Part shown: positions 1 to 7,574 of the stretch, in pieces
Layout of the letters: each line of letters begins with the position of its first letter
Numbering within the stretch: position 1 is the first letter of the stretch
NCBI GenBank assembly: GCA_031277335.1
Contig: JAITMM010000226.1
Location: 1 to 33,385 of the forward strand
Direction: 5' to 3'
Source of the DNA: Tannerella sp.
GTDB lineage: Bacteria; Bacteroidota; Bacteroidia; Bacteroidales; Tannerellaceae
DNA: 33,385 nucleotides
Made by a program: the position numbers and the translations under genes
Notes under the pieces: model-generated
Database searches by the model: none
What the model was told of the DNA's origin: nothing
The model's input: only the letters and a program-made list of their open reading frames with translations

Positions 1-591
1 GCCCTCGAAAACCTGCAAATCCAAATCGGCGACCTCGAAGTCAACCTGCTTGATTTGGAACTGCAGCAGGCAGAAAAGGAAAATCAATTGTTACAGCAGT
101 TCCGCACCAACGCCGAACAGTTGTCCAATGCCATCAACAGTTGGGAACTGGCCTACTGCCTGGCGTCGCCCATCGAAGGAAAAGTGACGTTCACCAAGTA
201 CTGGAATGAAAACCAGTATGTCTCAGCCGGAGAAAACGTGTTTACCGTTGTGCCGGACAGGGAAGACGAGTTGCTCGGCAGGGCATTGCTGCCGCTAAGC
301 CGCTCGGGCAAGGTCAGGACAGGCCAGCGCGTGATTATCCGTTTCATGAACTTCCCCGACCAGGAGTTCGGCATCGTCAACGGCACGGTCAGGAACATCT
401 CGCTCGTCCCCTCCGAAAACAACTGCTACGTCGAAATCGCCCTCCCCGCCGGCTTGACTACCAACTACGGCAAAACATTGCCCGTCACCTACGAGATGAA
501 AGCATCAGCCGAAATCGTCACCGAAGACCTCCGTCTTATCGAACGCTTCTTTATGCCGTTAAAACGTGTCTTCAAGGAAGGAATGCAATAA
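1..591 (+). CDS. HlyD-family secretion/membrane-fusion protein (3' part only)
   Basis: The reading frame is open from the first base of the window, so the 5' end of the gene lies outside; 196 codons remain before the TAA. The visible part begins with a Leu/Glu/Gln-rich stretch typical of the periplasmic coiled coil of HlyD-type adaptors. It continues into the returning half of a lipoyl-like domain (ASPIEGKVTF, then SAGENVFTVVP) and a beta-barrel segment (GQRVIIRF, VRNISLVP). Adaptors of this family join an inner-membrane ABC exporter, often a C39-peptidase peptide exporter in Bacteroidales, to an outer-membrane channel. The exporter partner is not in the window. The gene is noticeably more GC-rich than the ATPase gene that follows, and no shared transcript is suggested because that gene has its own promoter-like box. 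The family call is firm; the cargo is unknown. Confidence 0.85.
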   Translation, partial: ALENLQIQIGDLEVNLLDLELQQAEKENQLLQQFRTNAEQLSNAINSWELAYCLASPIEGKVTFTKYWNENQYVSAGENVFTVVPDREDELLGRALLPLSRSGKVRTGQRVIIRFMNFPDQEFGIVNGTVRNISLVPSENNCYVEIALPAGLTTNYGKTLPVTYEMKASAEIVTEDLRLIERFFMPLKRVFKEGMQ

Positions 592-642
592 GAATTTACA
601 ATGAATTTTTGACGGAGGTATTCGTATTTTCAAAAAAAGCAT

Positions 643-650
643 TATCTTTG
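643..650 (+). promoter_or_regulatory. Promoter -7 box for the AAA ATPase gene
   Basis: TATCTTTG matches the Bacteroidetes -7 consensus TAnnTTTG and lies 32 nt before the ATG at 683. No clear -33 TTG is seen at the usual distance. A perfect palindrome follows at 653-668. Confidence 0.6.
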
Positions 651-652
651 CC

Positions 653-668
653 GATATTTTAAAATATC
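653..668. repeat. Perfect 16-bp palindrome (candidate operator)
   Basis: GATATTTTAAAATATC is a perfect 8+8 inverted repeat with no spacer. It starts two bases after the -7 box and ends 14 bases before the ATG, so it overlaps the expected transcription start. This is where a repressor would bind. A two-fold protein site is more likely than an RNA hairpin because there is no loop. No regulator is encoded next to it, so autoregulation or a distant regulator would be needed. Confidence 0.5.
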
Positions 669-682
669 AATTTTTGTAGAAA

Positions 683-1876
683 ATGGAATCTTTAATTGCC
701 ACTTCAGACAGGCTTGTGCAACATACAAATATTGACTTTATCCGTTATTTGTATCGTAATATCGCGTGGGATAACCGGTTAGTAGGCATAATCGGGGCAA
801 AAGGCACAGGTAAATCTACGCTTTTGTTACAGCGTATAAAACAGAATTTTCCTAACCAATCGAAAGCGCTTTACGCGAGTTTAGACAATATTTGGTTTAC
901 CAAACATTCGCTATGGGAACTTGCTGAAGATTTTTATAATCTCGGAGGTACGCATTTGTTTTTGGATGAAGTGCATAAATATCGGTCGTGGGCTATGGAA
1001 ATCAAGAATATATATGATTCTTACCCAACATTGCGAATTGTTTTTACAGGTTCCTCCATGCTCGAAATATTCAATGCAAGTGTAGATTTTTCGCGCAGGG
1101 CAGTCGTTTATGAATTGAAAGGATTGTCGTTCAGGGAATTTTTAAAGTATGAAAACGAACTCGAACTGCCTGTTTTTGAGTTGAGCGATATGTTGAAAAA
1201 TCATCGGACAATAGCCTCTGAAATCACCTCGAAAATCAAAATCTTACCTGAACTTAAAAAATATTTGGAATACGGATATTATCCTTATTATAAGGAAAAT
1301 ATTGCGACTTATCCCATTCAGGTCGAACAATCTATCAATAAAACTTTGAACGAAGATTTACCTGCAATAGAAAATATCGAATATTCCACTATTCTGAAAA
1401 TCAAAAAGTTACTTGCCACGATAGCAGAAATGGTGCCATTTACGCCAAACATTACCAATCTAGGCGCTGCCATAGAAATCGGCAGACATGCCTTGGTAAA
1501 ATATCTTTATTTTTTGGATAAAGCAGGTATAATTCAGTGCATTACAGAACCAAAGCAAACCCTTCAGACATTGGCAAAGCCGCAAAAAGTGTATCTTGAA
1601 AATACCAATATCATCCATTCTTTGGCATTTCAAAATATCAATACGGGAAATATACGTGAAACTTTTTTTGCCAATCAGTTGCGTACAAAACACAAAGTCA
1701 ATACGGCAGAAACAGGTGATTTCACGATTGACGGCAATTTGGTTTTTGAAGTGGGCGGAAAAAATAAAGGCAATTCTCAAATAAAGAATATTGAAAACGC
1801 CTATATTGCAGCCGATGACATTGAAACAGGTTTTGCAAACAAAATACCGCTCTGGCTATTCGGATTTTTGTATTAA
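683..1876 (+). CDS. Orphan AAA ATPase with DUF4143-like C-terminus
   Basis: This 397-residue protein belongs to the large prokaryotic AAA_14/DUF4143 group of ATPases of unknown role. A Walker A motif (GAKGTGKST, residues 38-46), a Walker B motif (LFLDEVHK, Asp95-Glu96) and a sensor-like FTGSS around 120 are all intact. The C-terminal part, including GDFTIDG and FEVGGK near residues 345-365, resembles the PD-(D/E)xK nuclease-like core described for DUF4143, but I cannot tell whether it is catalytic. The ATG at 683 is chosen because a promoter box and palindrome sit directly upstream. The gene stands alone and is clearly more AT-rich than both neighbours, which suggests acquisition by transfer. 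These proteins are often found as isolated accessory genes; a defence or toxin-like role would be speculation. Confidence 0.85.
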   Translation: MESLIATSDRLVQHTNIDFIRYLYRNIAWDNRLVGIIGAKGTGKSTLLLQRIKQNFPNQSKALYASLDNIWFTKHSLWELAEDFYNLGGTHLFLDEVHKYRSWAMEIKNIYDSYPTLRIVFTGSSMLEIFNASVDFSRRAVVYELKGLSFREFLKYENELELPVFELSDMLKNHRTIASEITSKIKILPELKKYLEYGYYPYYKENIATYPIQVEQSINKTLNEDLPAIENIEYSTILKIKKLLATIAEMVPFTPNITNLGAAIEIGRHALVKYLYFLDKAGIIQCITEPKQTLQTLAKPQKVYLENTNIIHSLAFQNINTGNIRETFFANQLRTKHKVNTAETGDFTIDGNLVFEVGGKNKGNSQIKNIENAYIAADDIETGFANKIPLWLFGFLY

Positions 1877-1963
1877 AACAAAAAATCCCGGACATCGCGT
1901 CCCGGATTCCCTGTATTAACCACTAAACCTTTTATTATAAAAGACTAATATGAAGTATTATGT
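1877..1963 (-). ncRNA. Candidate small RNA, about 85 nt
   Basis: A non-coding interval on the minus strand has all parts of an autonomous short transcript. It has a promoter at 1969-1999 (TTG, 20 nt, TATCTTTG) and a short inverted repeat at 1929-1943 (7-bp arms around one base). It ends in a hairpin at 1884-1908 followed, on this strand only, by a T-rich tail. No credible reading frame lies inside. It is separated from hppA by that gene's own terminator at 2071-2102, so it is not simply the hppA trailer. Its 3' end abuts the stop codon of the convergent ATPase gene. I do not recognise it as a known RNA family; ends are estimated from the promoter and hairpin. Confidence 0.5.
1884..1908 (-). 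terminator. Intrinsic terminator of the candidate small RNA
   Basis: Ten-base arms (1884-1893 and 1899-1908) pair with a single internal G-G mismatch around a 5-nt loop. Read on the minus strand the stem is followed by six T, a G and four T. On the plus strand there is no T tract, so the terminator works mainly for minus-strand transcripts. Confidence 0.65.
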
Positions 1964-1968
1964 CGATG

Positions 1969-1999
1969 CAAAGATAATACATCAAAATGCGTTTGTCAA
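1969..1999 (-). promoter_or_regulatory. Promoter of the candidate small RNA
   Basis: On the minus strand TTG (1997-1999, in the context TTGAC) is followed after exactly 20 nt by TATCTTTG (1969-1976). This is the Bacteroidetes -33/-7 arrangement, with the same spacing seen at hppA. Expected start is near 1963. Confidence 0.65.
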
Positions 2000-2070
2000 T
2001 AGTTGGGGCACGATATTGGACAAAGCAGTCTGGTTCATTACCAAAGGATATGGGTTTCAAGTATAAAAGC

Positions 2071-2102
2071 AAAAAGGGGCAAACGTGTGTTTGCCCCTTT
2101 TT
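2071..2102 (-). terminator. Strong terminator of hppA
   Basis: A perfect 14-bp stem (2071-2084 with 2089-2102) encloses a 4-nt loop, with A and T tracts at the two feet of the stem. It begins directly after the hppA stop codon on the minus strand. Its symmetry would let it stop transcription in both directions. Confidence 0.9.
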
Positions 2103-2106
2103 ACGT

Positions 2107-4506
2107 TTAGTTCTCGACCGGAATCCGCATCATAAAGAACGAACGCCAGACAAATACCAGCGCAATGATAAAGAACGGAATGGCGATAAACATCGACCAG
2201 TCTCCTTCAGGATTGACTTTCATCTCGATACATATCTCTGTTGCCAGCAGGCCGAAGAGCGTGGAAAACTTGATGATCGGATTCAGCGAAACCGACGAAG
2301 TGTCCTTGAACGGGTCGCCGACCGTGTCACCGATAACGGCGGCTTCGTGCAACGGCGAATTTTTCTCCTTCAAATCCACTTCGACCACCTTCTTGGCGTT
2401 GTCCCAGCTTCCGCCGGCGTTGGCCATATAGATTGCCTGGAACAGCCCGAACACCGCGATGGATACCAAGTAAGCCACGAAGAAGTTGGGATCGAAGAAG
2501 GCAAATGCCAGCGTGATGGATATCAATGCAATAAAGATATTCCACATCCCCTTCTGGGCGTATTGCGTACAGATCCGCACCACCGTGATGGAGTCTTCGG
2601 CATTGGCCGTTTTGTTATCCAGGTTGAATGTACGTTTGATAAACTCTACCGCACGGTAGGCGCCTGTCGTAACTGCCTGAATGGAAGCACCACTGAACCA
2701 GAAGATTACGGCACCGCCGCAAATCAGTCCGAGGATAACGGAAGGGTCGGTCAGCGAGAGGCGCAGCAAGCCTTTCTGCTCAAGCAGCAGGATGATGGCA
2801 AAGATCATCGTAGTAGCACCTGCTACGGCCGTACCGATCAAAACGGGTTTAGCCGTGGCCTTGAACGTGTTGCCTGCCGAGTCGTTGGCTTCGAGAAAAT
2901 GTTTGCCTCTTTCAAAATCGGGTTTGAAGCCGAAGTCCTTTTCTATTTCCTTGTCGATATCGGGGATTTGCTCGATTTGCGAGAGTTCAAATACCGACTG
3001 CGCATTGTCCGTGACCGGGCCGTAGCTGTCTACGGCGATCGTCACCGGCCCCATACACAGGAAGCCGAACGCCACCAGACCGAATGCGAAGATGGAAGCA
3101 TGAACGCCCATGACGGACTCAAGTCCCAGTGTCGAAGTGAAATAGGCAATGGCCATCAGTCCGACGATCAGCAGACCTGTCCAGAACGCGCTGAAATTGC
3201 CGGCAACGATACCGGAAAGGATATTCAATGAAGGTCCGCCCTCGCGCGACGCCCTGACGATTTCCTGCACGTGTTTCGATTTCGAACTCGTGAAAATCTT
3301 CGTAAATTCGGGAATCAAGACTGCCGCCAGCGTACCGCAACTGATGATGATGGCAAATTTCCACCACAGCGTCGTGTCGGCCATGTCGCCCAGCAGCAGA
3401 TGGCTCATAAAGAACGTAGCGGAGATACAAAGCGTTGCTGCGATCCAGATCAGACGCATCAGCGGCGATTCAAAGTCGAACTCACTTCTATTGCCATATA
3501 AAGTCCTGGAAATGGCTTGATTGATAAAGAACGAACATCCCGAAAGGAAGTCCATCAGGAAGCGCATGCCGAAGATCCAGACAATCAGTTTGGCCTGAAT
3601 GTGCGGGTCGGGCACGGCCAGCACGATGAATGAAATCAAGGCGACGCCTGTGACGCCATACGTCTCGAAGCCGTCGGCCGTCGGGCCTACGCTGTCGCCG
3701 GCGTTGTCGCCCGTACAGTCGGCGATGACGCCCGGGTTGCGCGGGTCATCTTCCTTCACCTTGAAAACCACCTTCATAAGGTCTGAACCTATATCGGCAA
3801 TCTTCGTGAAAATACCTCCCGCAATACGCAAGGCGCTTGCTCCCAGCGATTCGCCGATGGCAAATCCCAAAAAGCAGATCCCCACGATTTCGCGCGGCAC
3901 AAACAGCAAAATGATGACCATCATGACCAGTTCCAGCGATATCAGAAACAGTCCGACGCTCATTCCGGCTTTCAACGGGATGTTGACAACGTCCAACGGT
4001 CTGCCTTTCAGCGAAATAAATGCCGTGCGGGCATTGGCAAACGTATTGACACGGATGCCATACCAGGCCACCGAGTAGGAACCTGCCATCCCGACAATCG
4101 AGAACAGCAGTACTTGCAATACGACAGGAACTGTCTCATGCACAAGCCCGAAGAAGTACACGCAAAGCACAATGGTGATAATCCCGAACAGCATGGCCAG
4201 GAACTTACCCTGTTGCAACAAATACGTCTTGCAGGTTTGATAAATCGTTGCTGCCACATCCAGCATAGACCGGTGGGCAGGAAGTTTTTTAATTTGGAAA
4301 AACAGCAAAAGGCTGAATCCCAGCGTACCTGTAATAATCAGCGCTCCGTAAAAAAGGAAATTCCACGAGGTGACGGCGCCACCGAAAATATGAAATGTAC
4401 CTTCGTGCAAGTCGGGAATGGCCAAATCGGCCTCACTCGCCAGCGCACGAACAGCGGATACGAGCGTCAAGCAACCCGTCATCAGAAACATCTTTAAACT
4501 TCTCAT
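2107..4506 (-). CDS. hppA: Membrane-bound ion-pumping pyrophosphatase
   Basis: The 799-residue multi-spanning protein hydrolyses pyrophosphate and uses the energy to pump Na+ and/or H+ across the inner membrane. The substrate-site signature is present (GDNAGDSVGPTADGFETYG), as are the second Asp-rich motif (DSYGPVTDNAQ) and the C-terminal one (NAGGSWDNAKK, then GDTVGDPFKD). Sequence details such as the long loop between PVTDNAQ and SAGNTFKA match the Bacteroides type, some members of which are reported to move both Na+ and H+. A Lys sits in GNTFKA, at or near the position used to separate K+-independent (Lys) from K+-dependent (Ala) enzymes; in this divergent branch I would not assign K+ dependence from it. 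The ATG at 4506 is preferred over an in-frame TTG two codons upstream; it gives a hydrophobic N-terminal segment. Own promoter and terminator: monocistronic. Confidence 0.95.
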   Translation of the reverse strand: MRSLKMFLMTGCLTLVSAVRALASEADLAIPDLHEGTFHIFGGAVTSWNFLFYGALIITGTLGFSLLLFFQIKKLPAHRSMLDVAATIYQTCKTYLLQQGKFLAMLFGIITIVLCVYFFGLVHETVPVVLQVLLFSIVGMAGSYSVAWYGIRVNTFANARTAFISLKGRPLDVVNIPLKAGMSVGLFLISLELVMMVIILLFVPREIVGICFLGFAIGESLGASALRIAGGIFTKIADIGSDLMKVVFKVKEDDPRNPGVIADCTGDNAGDSVGPTADGFETYGVTGVALISFIVLAVPDPHIQAKLIVWIFGMRFLMDFLSGCSFFINQAISRTLYGNRSEFDFESPLMRLIWIAATLCISATFFMSHLLLGDMADTTLWWKFAIIISCGTLAAVLIPEFTKIFTSSKSKHVQEIVRASREGGPSLNILSGIVAGNFSAFWTGLLIVGLMAIAYFTSTLGLESVMGVHASIFAFGLVAFGFLCMGPVTIAVDSYGPVTDNAQSVFELSQIEQIPDIDKEIEKDFGFKPDFERGKHFLEANDSAGNTFKATAKPVLIGTAVAGATTMIFAIILLLEQKGLLRLSLTDPSVILGLICGGAVIFWFSGASIQAVTTGAYRAVEFIKRTFNLDNKTANAEDSITVVRICTQYAQKGMWNIFIALISITLAFAFFDPNFFVAYLVSIAVFGLFQAIYMANAGGSWDNAKKVVEVDLKEKNSPLHEAAVIGDTVGDPFKDTSSVSLNPIIKFSTLFGLLATEICIEMKVNPEGDWSMFIAIPFFIIALVFVWRSFFMMRIPVEN

Positions 4507-4579
4507 AAGCAATCAATAAGTTAAAATAGTTATAAAAAATATATTAGTCAATTATAAGTTCAGAACAAAAAAACAGGGG

Positions 4580-4610
4580 CAAAGATACTACGATAAATAT
4601 TAATCTACAA
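4580..4610 (-). promoter_or_regulatory. Promoter of hppA
   Basis: On the minus strand TTG (4608-4610), 20 nt of spacer, then TATCTTTG (4580-4587) match the Bacteroidetes consensus. The leader to the ATG is about 70 nt. The rest of the 4507-4786 divergent region is very AT-rich. Confidence 0.7.
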
Positions 4611-4696
4611 CATTTTTTGAAAGTTTTATACAATAGAAAAAATACTTTTTTTACAAAAAAATATTGAAATATAGAGGGTGGTCTTGTTTTTTTGCC

Positions 4697-4704
4697 TATT
4701 TTTG
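4697..4704 (+). promoter_or_regulatory. Promoter -7 box for spt
   Basis: TATTTTTG matches TAnnTTTG and lies about 80 nt before the spt start. No convincing -33 TTG is present at 19-21 nt, so strength is uncertain. It presumably drives spt, the PSP1 gene and gldH. Confidence 0.5.
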
Positions 4705-4786
4705 CAGTTGATTTTATTAACAAGTTTTAAAACATGAATACTTCGTTTGCGTAATCAACCGGGTATCAACTTATAGAACAAACTAT

Positions 4787-5971
4787 ATGAACCTTTTACA
4801 AAAGAAATTAGCAAAGTATGACCTTCCTCAGAAAGCTAAGGCAGCGGGAATATATCCTTATTTCAGGACGATTGAAAGCGATCAGAACACTGAAGTGATA
4901 ATCGATGGCAAGAAAGTGTTAATGTTTGGGTCAAACGCCTATTTAGGCCTTACGAATCATCCCAAAGTGAAGGAAGCCATTATTGAAGCTGTAAATAAAT
5001 ATGGTTCCGGATGTGCCGGTTCACGTTTTTTAAACGGAACGCTCGATATTCACGTCAAATTGGAGCAGCGTCTTGCCGAATTTGTAGGCAAAGAAGATGC
5101 CATTACATTTCCAAGCGGTTTTCAAGCAAATGAAGGCGTATTGTCCTGCATTACAGGCCGTAATGACTTTATCGTCTGGGATGAACTTGATCATGCATCC
5201 ATTATAGAAGGAATACGTCTGTCTTTTTCTACAAAGCTGAAATACAAGCACAACGATATGGAATCGCTTGAGAAACAACTCAAGAAATGCGGCGACAAGA
5301 TCAAACTCATCGTGACGGACGGAGTTTTCAGCATGGAAGGCGATGTGGCCTATCTCCCTGAAATAATGCGTCTTGCAAAGAAATACAACGCCAGCGTCAT
5401 GGTGGACGAGGCGCATAGCATCGGCGTTTTCGGTAAAAACGGACGCGGCACGTGCGATCATTTCGGAGTCACTGACGACGTACATCTGATCATGGGCACT
5501 TTCAGCAAATCCTTAGCATCGATAGGCGGATTCATTGCCGCTGATAAAGAGACTATTAACTATCTGCGCCATCACGCGCGTACTTATATATTCAGTGCCA
5601 GCTGCACGCCGGCCTCCCTGGCCGCAGCCGATGCGGCATTGACAATCATGCTGAACGAGCCTGAACGCATCGAACGGCTTTGGGAACTGACACATTATGC
5701 CCTCGAAGGTTTTCGTCAGATGGGCTGCGAGATAGGCCATACGTCTACCCCGATCATCCCGTTGTTTATTCGTAATAACGACCTTACATTTCTCATTGTC
5801 AGGGAGTTGCTAGATATGGGAATATTTGTCAACCCCGTTGTTTCGCCCGGTGTAGCGTCGGAAGACACATTGATCCGTTTTTCGATCATGGCCACCCATA
5901 CAAAAGAACAGCTTGACTACGTGCTCGATGCAATCAGAAAAATATTCAAACAACACAATCTGATTCAGTAA
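4787..5971 (+). CDS. spt: Serine palmitoyltransferase (sphingolipid synthesis)
   Basis: The 394-residue PLP enzyme belongs to the alpha-oxoamine synthase family and would condense L-serine with a fatty acyl-CoA, the committed step of bacterial sphingolipid synthesis. The Schiff-base lysine is Lys241 in GTFSKSLASIGG. The PLP-contacting Asp207 and His210 lie in DEAHSIG, and the conserved His lies in DELDHASI. Length and detailed motifs (FGSNAYLGLT, GSGCAGSRFLNGTLD, KYKHNDME, ARTYIFSAS) follow the Bacteroides serine palmitoyltransferase closely. Glycine C-acetyltransferase (kbl) and 8-amino-7-oxononanoate synthase (bioF) are the alternatives; no tdh or other bio gene is nearby. It is the first gene of a probable three-gene unit with the PSP1 gene 24 bp downstream. 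Confidence 0.88.
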   Translation: MNLLQKKLAKYDLPQKAKAAGIYPYFRTIESDQNTEVIIDGKKVLMFGSNAYLGLTNHPKVKEAIIEAVNKYGSGCAGSRFLNGTLDIHVKLEQRLAEFVGKEDAITFPSGFQANEGVLSCITGRNDFIVWDELDHASIIEGIRLSFSTKLKYKHNDMESLEKQLKKCGDKIKLIVTDGVFSMEGDVAYLPEIMRLAKKYNASVMVDEAHSIGVFGKNGRGTCDHFGVTDDVHLIMGTFSKSLASIGGFIAADKETINYLRHHARTYIFSASCTPASLAAADAALTIMLNEPERIERLWELTHYALEGFRQMGCEIGHTSTPIIPLFIRNNDLTFLIVRELLDMGIFVNPVVSPGVASEDTLIRFSIMATHTKEQLDYVLDAIRKIFKQHNLIQ

Positions 5972-5995
5972 TAATATATTACGAATCAACCCGCT

Positions 5996-7099
5996 ATGGA
6001 TATGACGCAACATACTTGCAGTTGCTGTGCGGAAGGGTGTTGCTTGAGAGCCAACGCAGCCAAACTCGATACGTACGATTGGATGTCCGATATTCCCGGA
6101 GCCGATCGCTCGTCAAACTTCGTTGAGGTTCAATTTAAAAACACCCGTAAAGGCTACTATGTCAACGATTCGGGCATTGCGCTGAAAAAAGGAGATATCG
6201 TGGCCGTCGAATCGTCGCCGGGACACGATATAGGAATGGTCACCCTCACCGGAAAGCTCGTTCAATATCAAATAAGGAAAAACAACATCAGAATGGATGG
6301 CGAGCTAAAACGTATCTATCGCATTGCCAGACAAAATGATATGGATAAATTCAACGAAGCGAAGGCGCGTGAACACGAGACGATGATTCGCTCGCGGCAG
6401 ATTGCGGAAGAATTAAACCTAATGATGAAAATCGGCGATGTCGAATATCAGGGAGACGGCAATAAAGCCATCTTTTACTATATCGCCGACGAACGTGTAG
6501 ATTTCCGTCAGTTAATCAAGGTCTTAGCCGATACCTTCAAGATACGCATCGAAATGAAACAAATCGGAGCACGGCAGGAAGCCGGTCGGATAGGCGGAAT
6601 AGGACCTTGCGGACGCGAGCTTTGCTGCACCTCGTGGATGACAAATTTCGTCTCCGTAGCAACGGATGCAGCTCGTTTTCAGGACATTTCGATGAATCCG
6701 CAGAAATTGGCCGGACAATGCGCCAAACTCAAATGCTGCTATAACTACGAAGTGGATACCTACGTGGAAGCCCAAAAGCAACTGCCGTCGCGGAAAATAG
6801 TGCTCGAGACGCTAAACAACACGTACTTTCATTTTAAAACCGATATTTTGAAACATGAACTTACGTATTCCACAGACAAGTCAATCCCCGTCAACCTGAT
6901 TACAATTTCGTCAGTGCGCGCTTTTGAGGTCATCAACCTGAATCGCAACGGAATAAAGCCCGAATCACTGGAAGCCGAAAGCAAGAAACAAACAGTTCAA
7001 AAACAGGAAACACACGATATTTTAGGCGACAGCGTGAGCCGTTTTGATGCCTTAAAAAAGAAAAAGAAAAAACGACATGGGAATTTTGAGAAAAGATAA
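5996..7099 (+). CDS. PSP1-domain protein (RicT/YaaT-like)
   Basis: The 367-residue protein carries the PSP1 C-terminal domain found in Bacillus RicT (YaaT). RicT joins RicA and RicF in a complex that affects RNA processing and biofilm/sporulation control. The conserved cores are FRQLIKVLADTFKIRIEMKQIG, split around residue 170, then GRIGGIGPCGRELCC and AGQCAKLKCCYNYE. Cysteines are abundant: CSCCAEGCC at residues 8-16 plus the CC pairs in the PSP1 core. This would suit Fe-S or other metal binding as reported for the Ric complex; ligands are inferred. The C-terminus is a lysine run (KKKKKKRHG) typical of nucleic-acid-binding tails. The last 23 bases overlap gldH in another frame, so the two are probably translationally coupled. 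Confidence 0.85.
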   Translation: MDMTQHTCSCCAEGCCLRANAAKLDTYDWMSDIPGADRSSNFVEVQFKNTRKGYYVNDSGIALKKGDIVAVESSPGHDIGMVTLTGKLVQYQIRKNNIRMDGELKRIYRIARQNDMDKFNEAKAREHETMIRSRQIAEELNLMMKIGDVEYQGDGNKAIFYYIADERVDFRQLIKVLADTFKIRIEMKQIGARQEAGRIGGIGPCGRELCCTSWMTNFVSVATDAARFQDISMNPQKLAGQCAKLKCCYNYEVDTYVEAQKQLPSRKIVLETLNNTYFHFKTDILKHELTYSTDKSIPVNLITISSVRAFEVINLNRNGIKPESLEAESKKQTVQKQETHDILGDSVSRFDALKKKKKKRHGNFEKR

Positions 7100-7574
7100 A
7101 CAATATTTAAATGGAGGTAATACACTGTTTATATTATTATTAAGTCTTTCGATTGCATTATTTTCGTGTATAAAACCTCCATTCTACGAAGGATATCAAG
7201 TAGTTGATGATCAATGGAATAAAAACAAAGAAGTTTATTTTATATTTGAAATTGCAGACACCACCGCATCCTACGATATATCGCTGAATATCAGGAATAA
7301 CAATTTATATCCGTATCAAAATCTATGGTTGTTTTGTGCTCAGGAGCAGCCGGACGGCACAGCGTTGCGCGATACGATAGAATGTACTTTGGCTGACGAT
7401 TTCGGCAAATGGTTAGGGTCAGGTATATCGCTGCACCACATCAATTTACCTATTCGCGAACAATATAAATTCCCCATGCACGGGACTTTTACCATCAGTA
7501 TCAGGCAAGGCATGCGTGACGACGCTATTGTCGGCATTGAACAAATAGGCCTGCGCATTGAGAAAAAGTTATAG
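7077..7574 (+). CDS. gldH: GldH-family lipoprotein
   Basis: The 165-residue protein starts with a hydrophobic signal segment (residues 17-30) ending in a lipobox LFSC with Cys31 as the lipidated residue. Its mature part matches the GldH family, required for gliding in Flavobacterium and retained in many non-gliding Bacteroidales, where its job is not settled. Features include DDQWNKNKEVYF near the N-terminus and the C-terminal VGIEQIGLRIEK. The start codon lies inside the end of the PSP1 gene. The stop codon overlaps the stop of rodA on the other strand by six bases, leaving no room for a terminator between the two converging units. Confidence 0.85.
   Translation: MGILRKDKQYLNGGNTLFILLLSLSIALFSCIKPPFYEGYQVVDDQWNKNKEVYFIFEIADTTASYDISLNIRNNNLYPYQNLWLFCAQEQPDGTALRDTIECTLADDFGKWLGSGISLHHINLPIREQYKFPMHGTFTISIRQGMRDDAIVGIEQIGLRIEKKL

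Noticed and set aside
683-1876. Transposition-related ATPase (IstB/TniB type)
   Set aside because: No transposase, terminal inverted repeats or target duplications nearby; C-terminal features fit DUF4143 proteins instead.
1987-3231. Long plus-strand open frame of 414 codons
   Set aside because: It lies antisense to hppA, has low-complexity His/Arg/Asp-rich composition typical of a mirrored GC-rich gene, and crosses the hppA terminator; no family resemblance.
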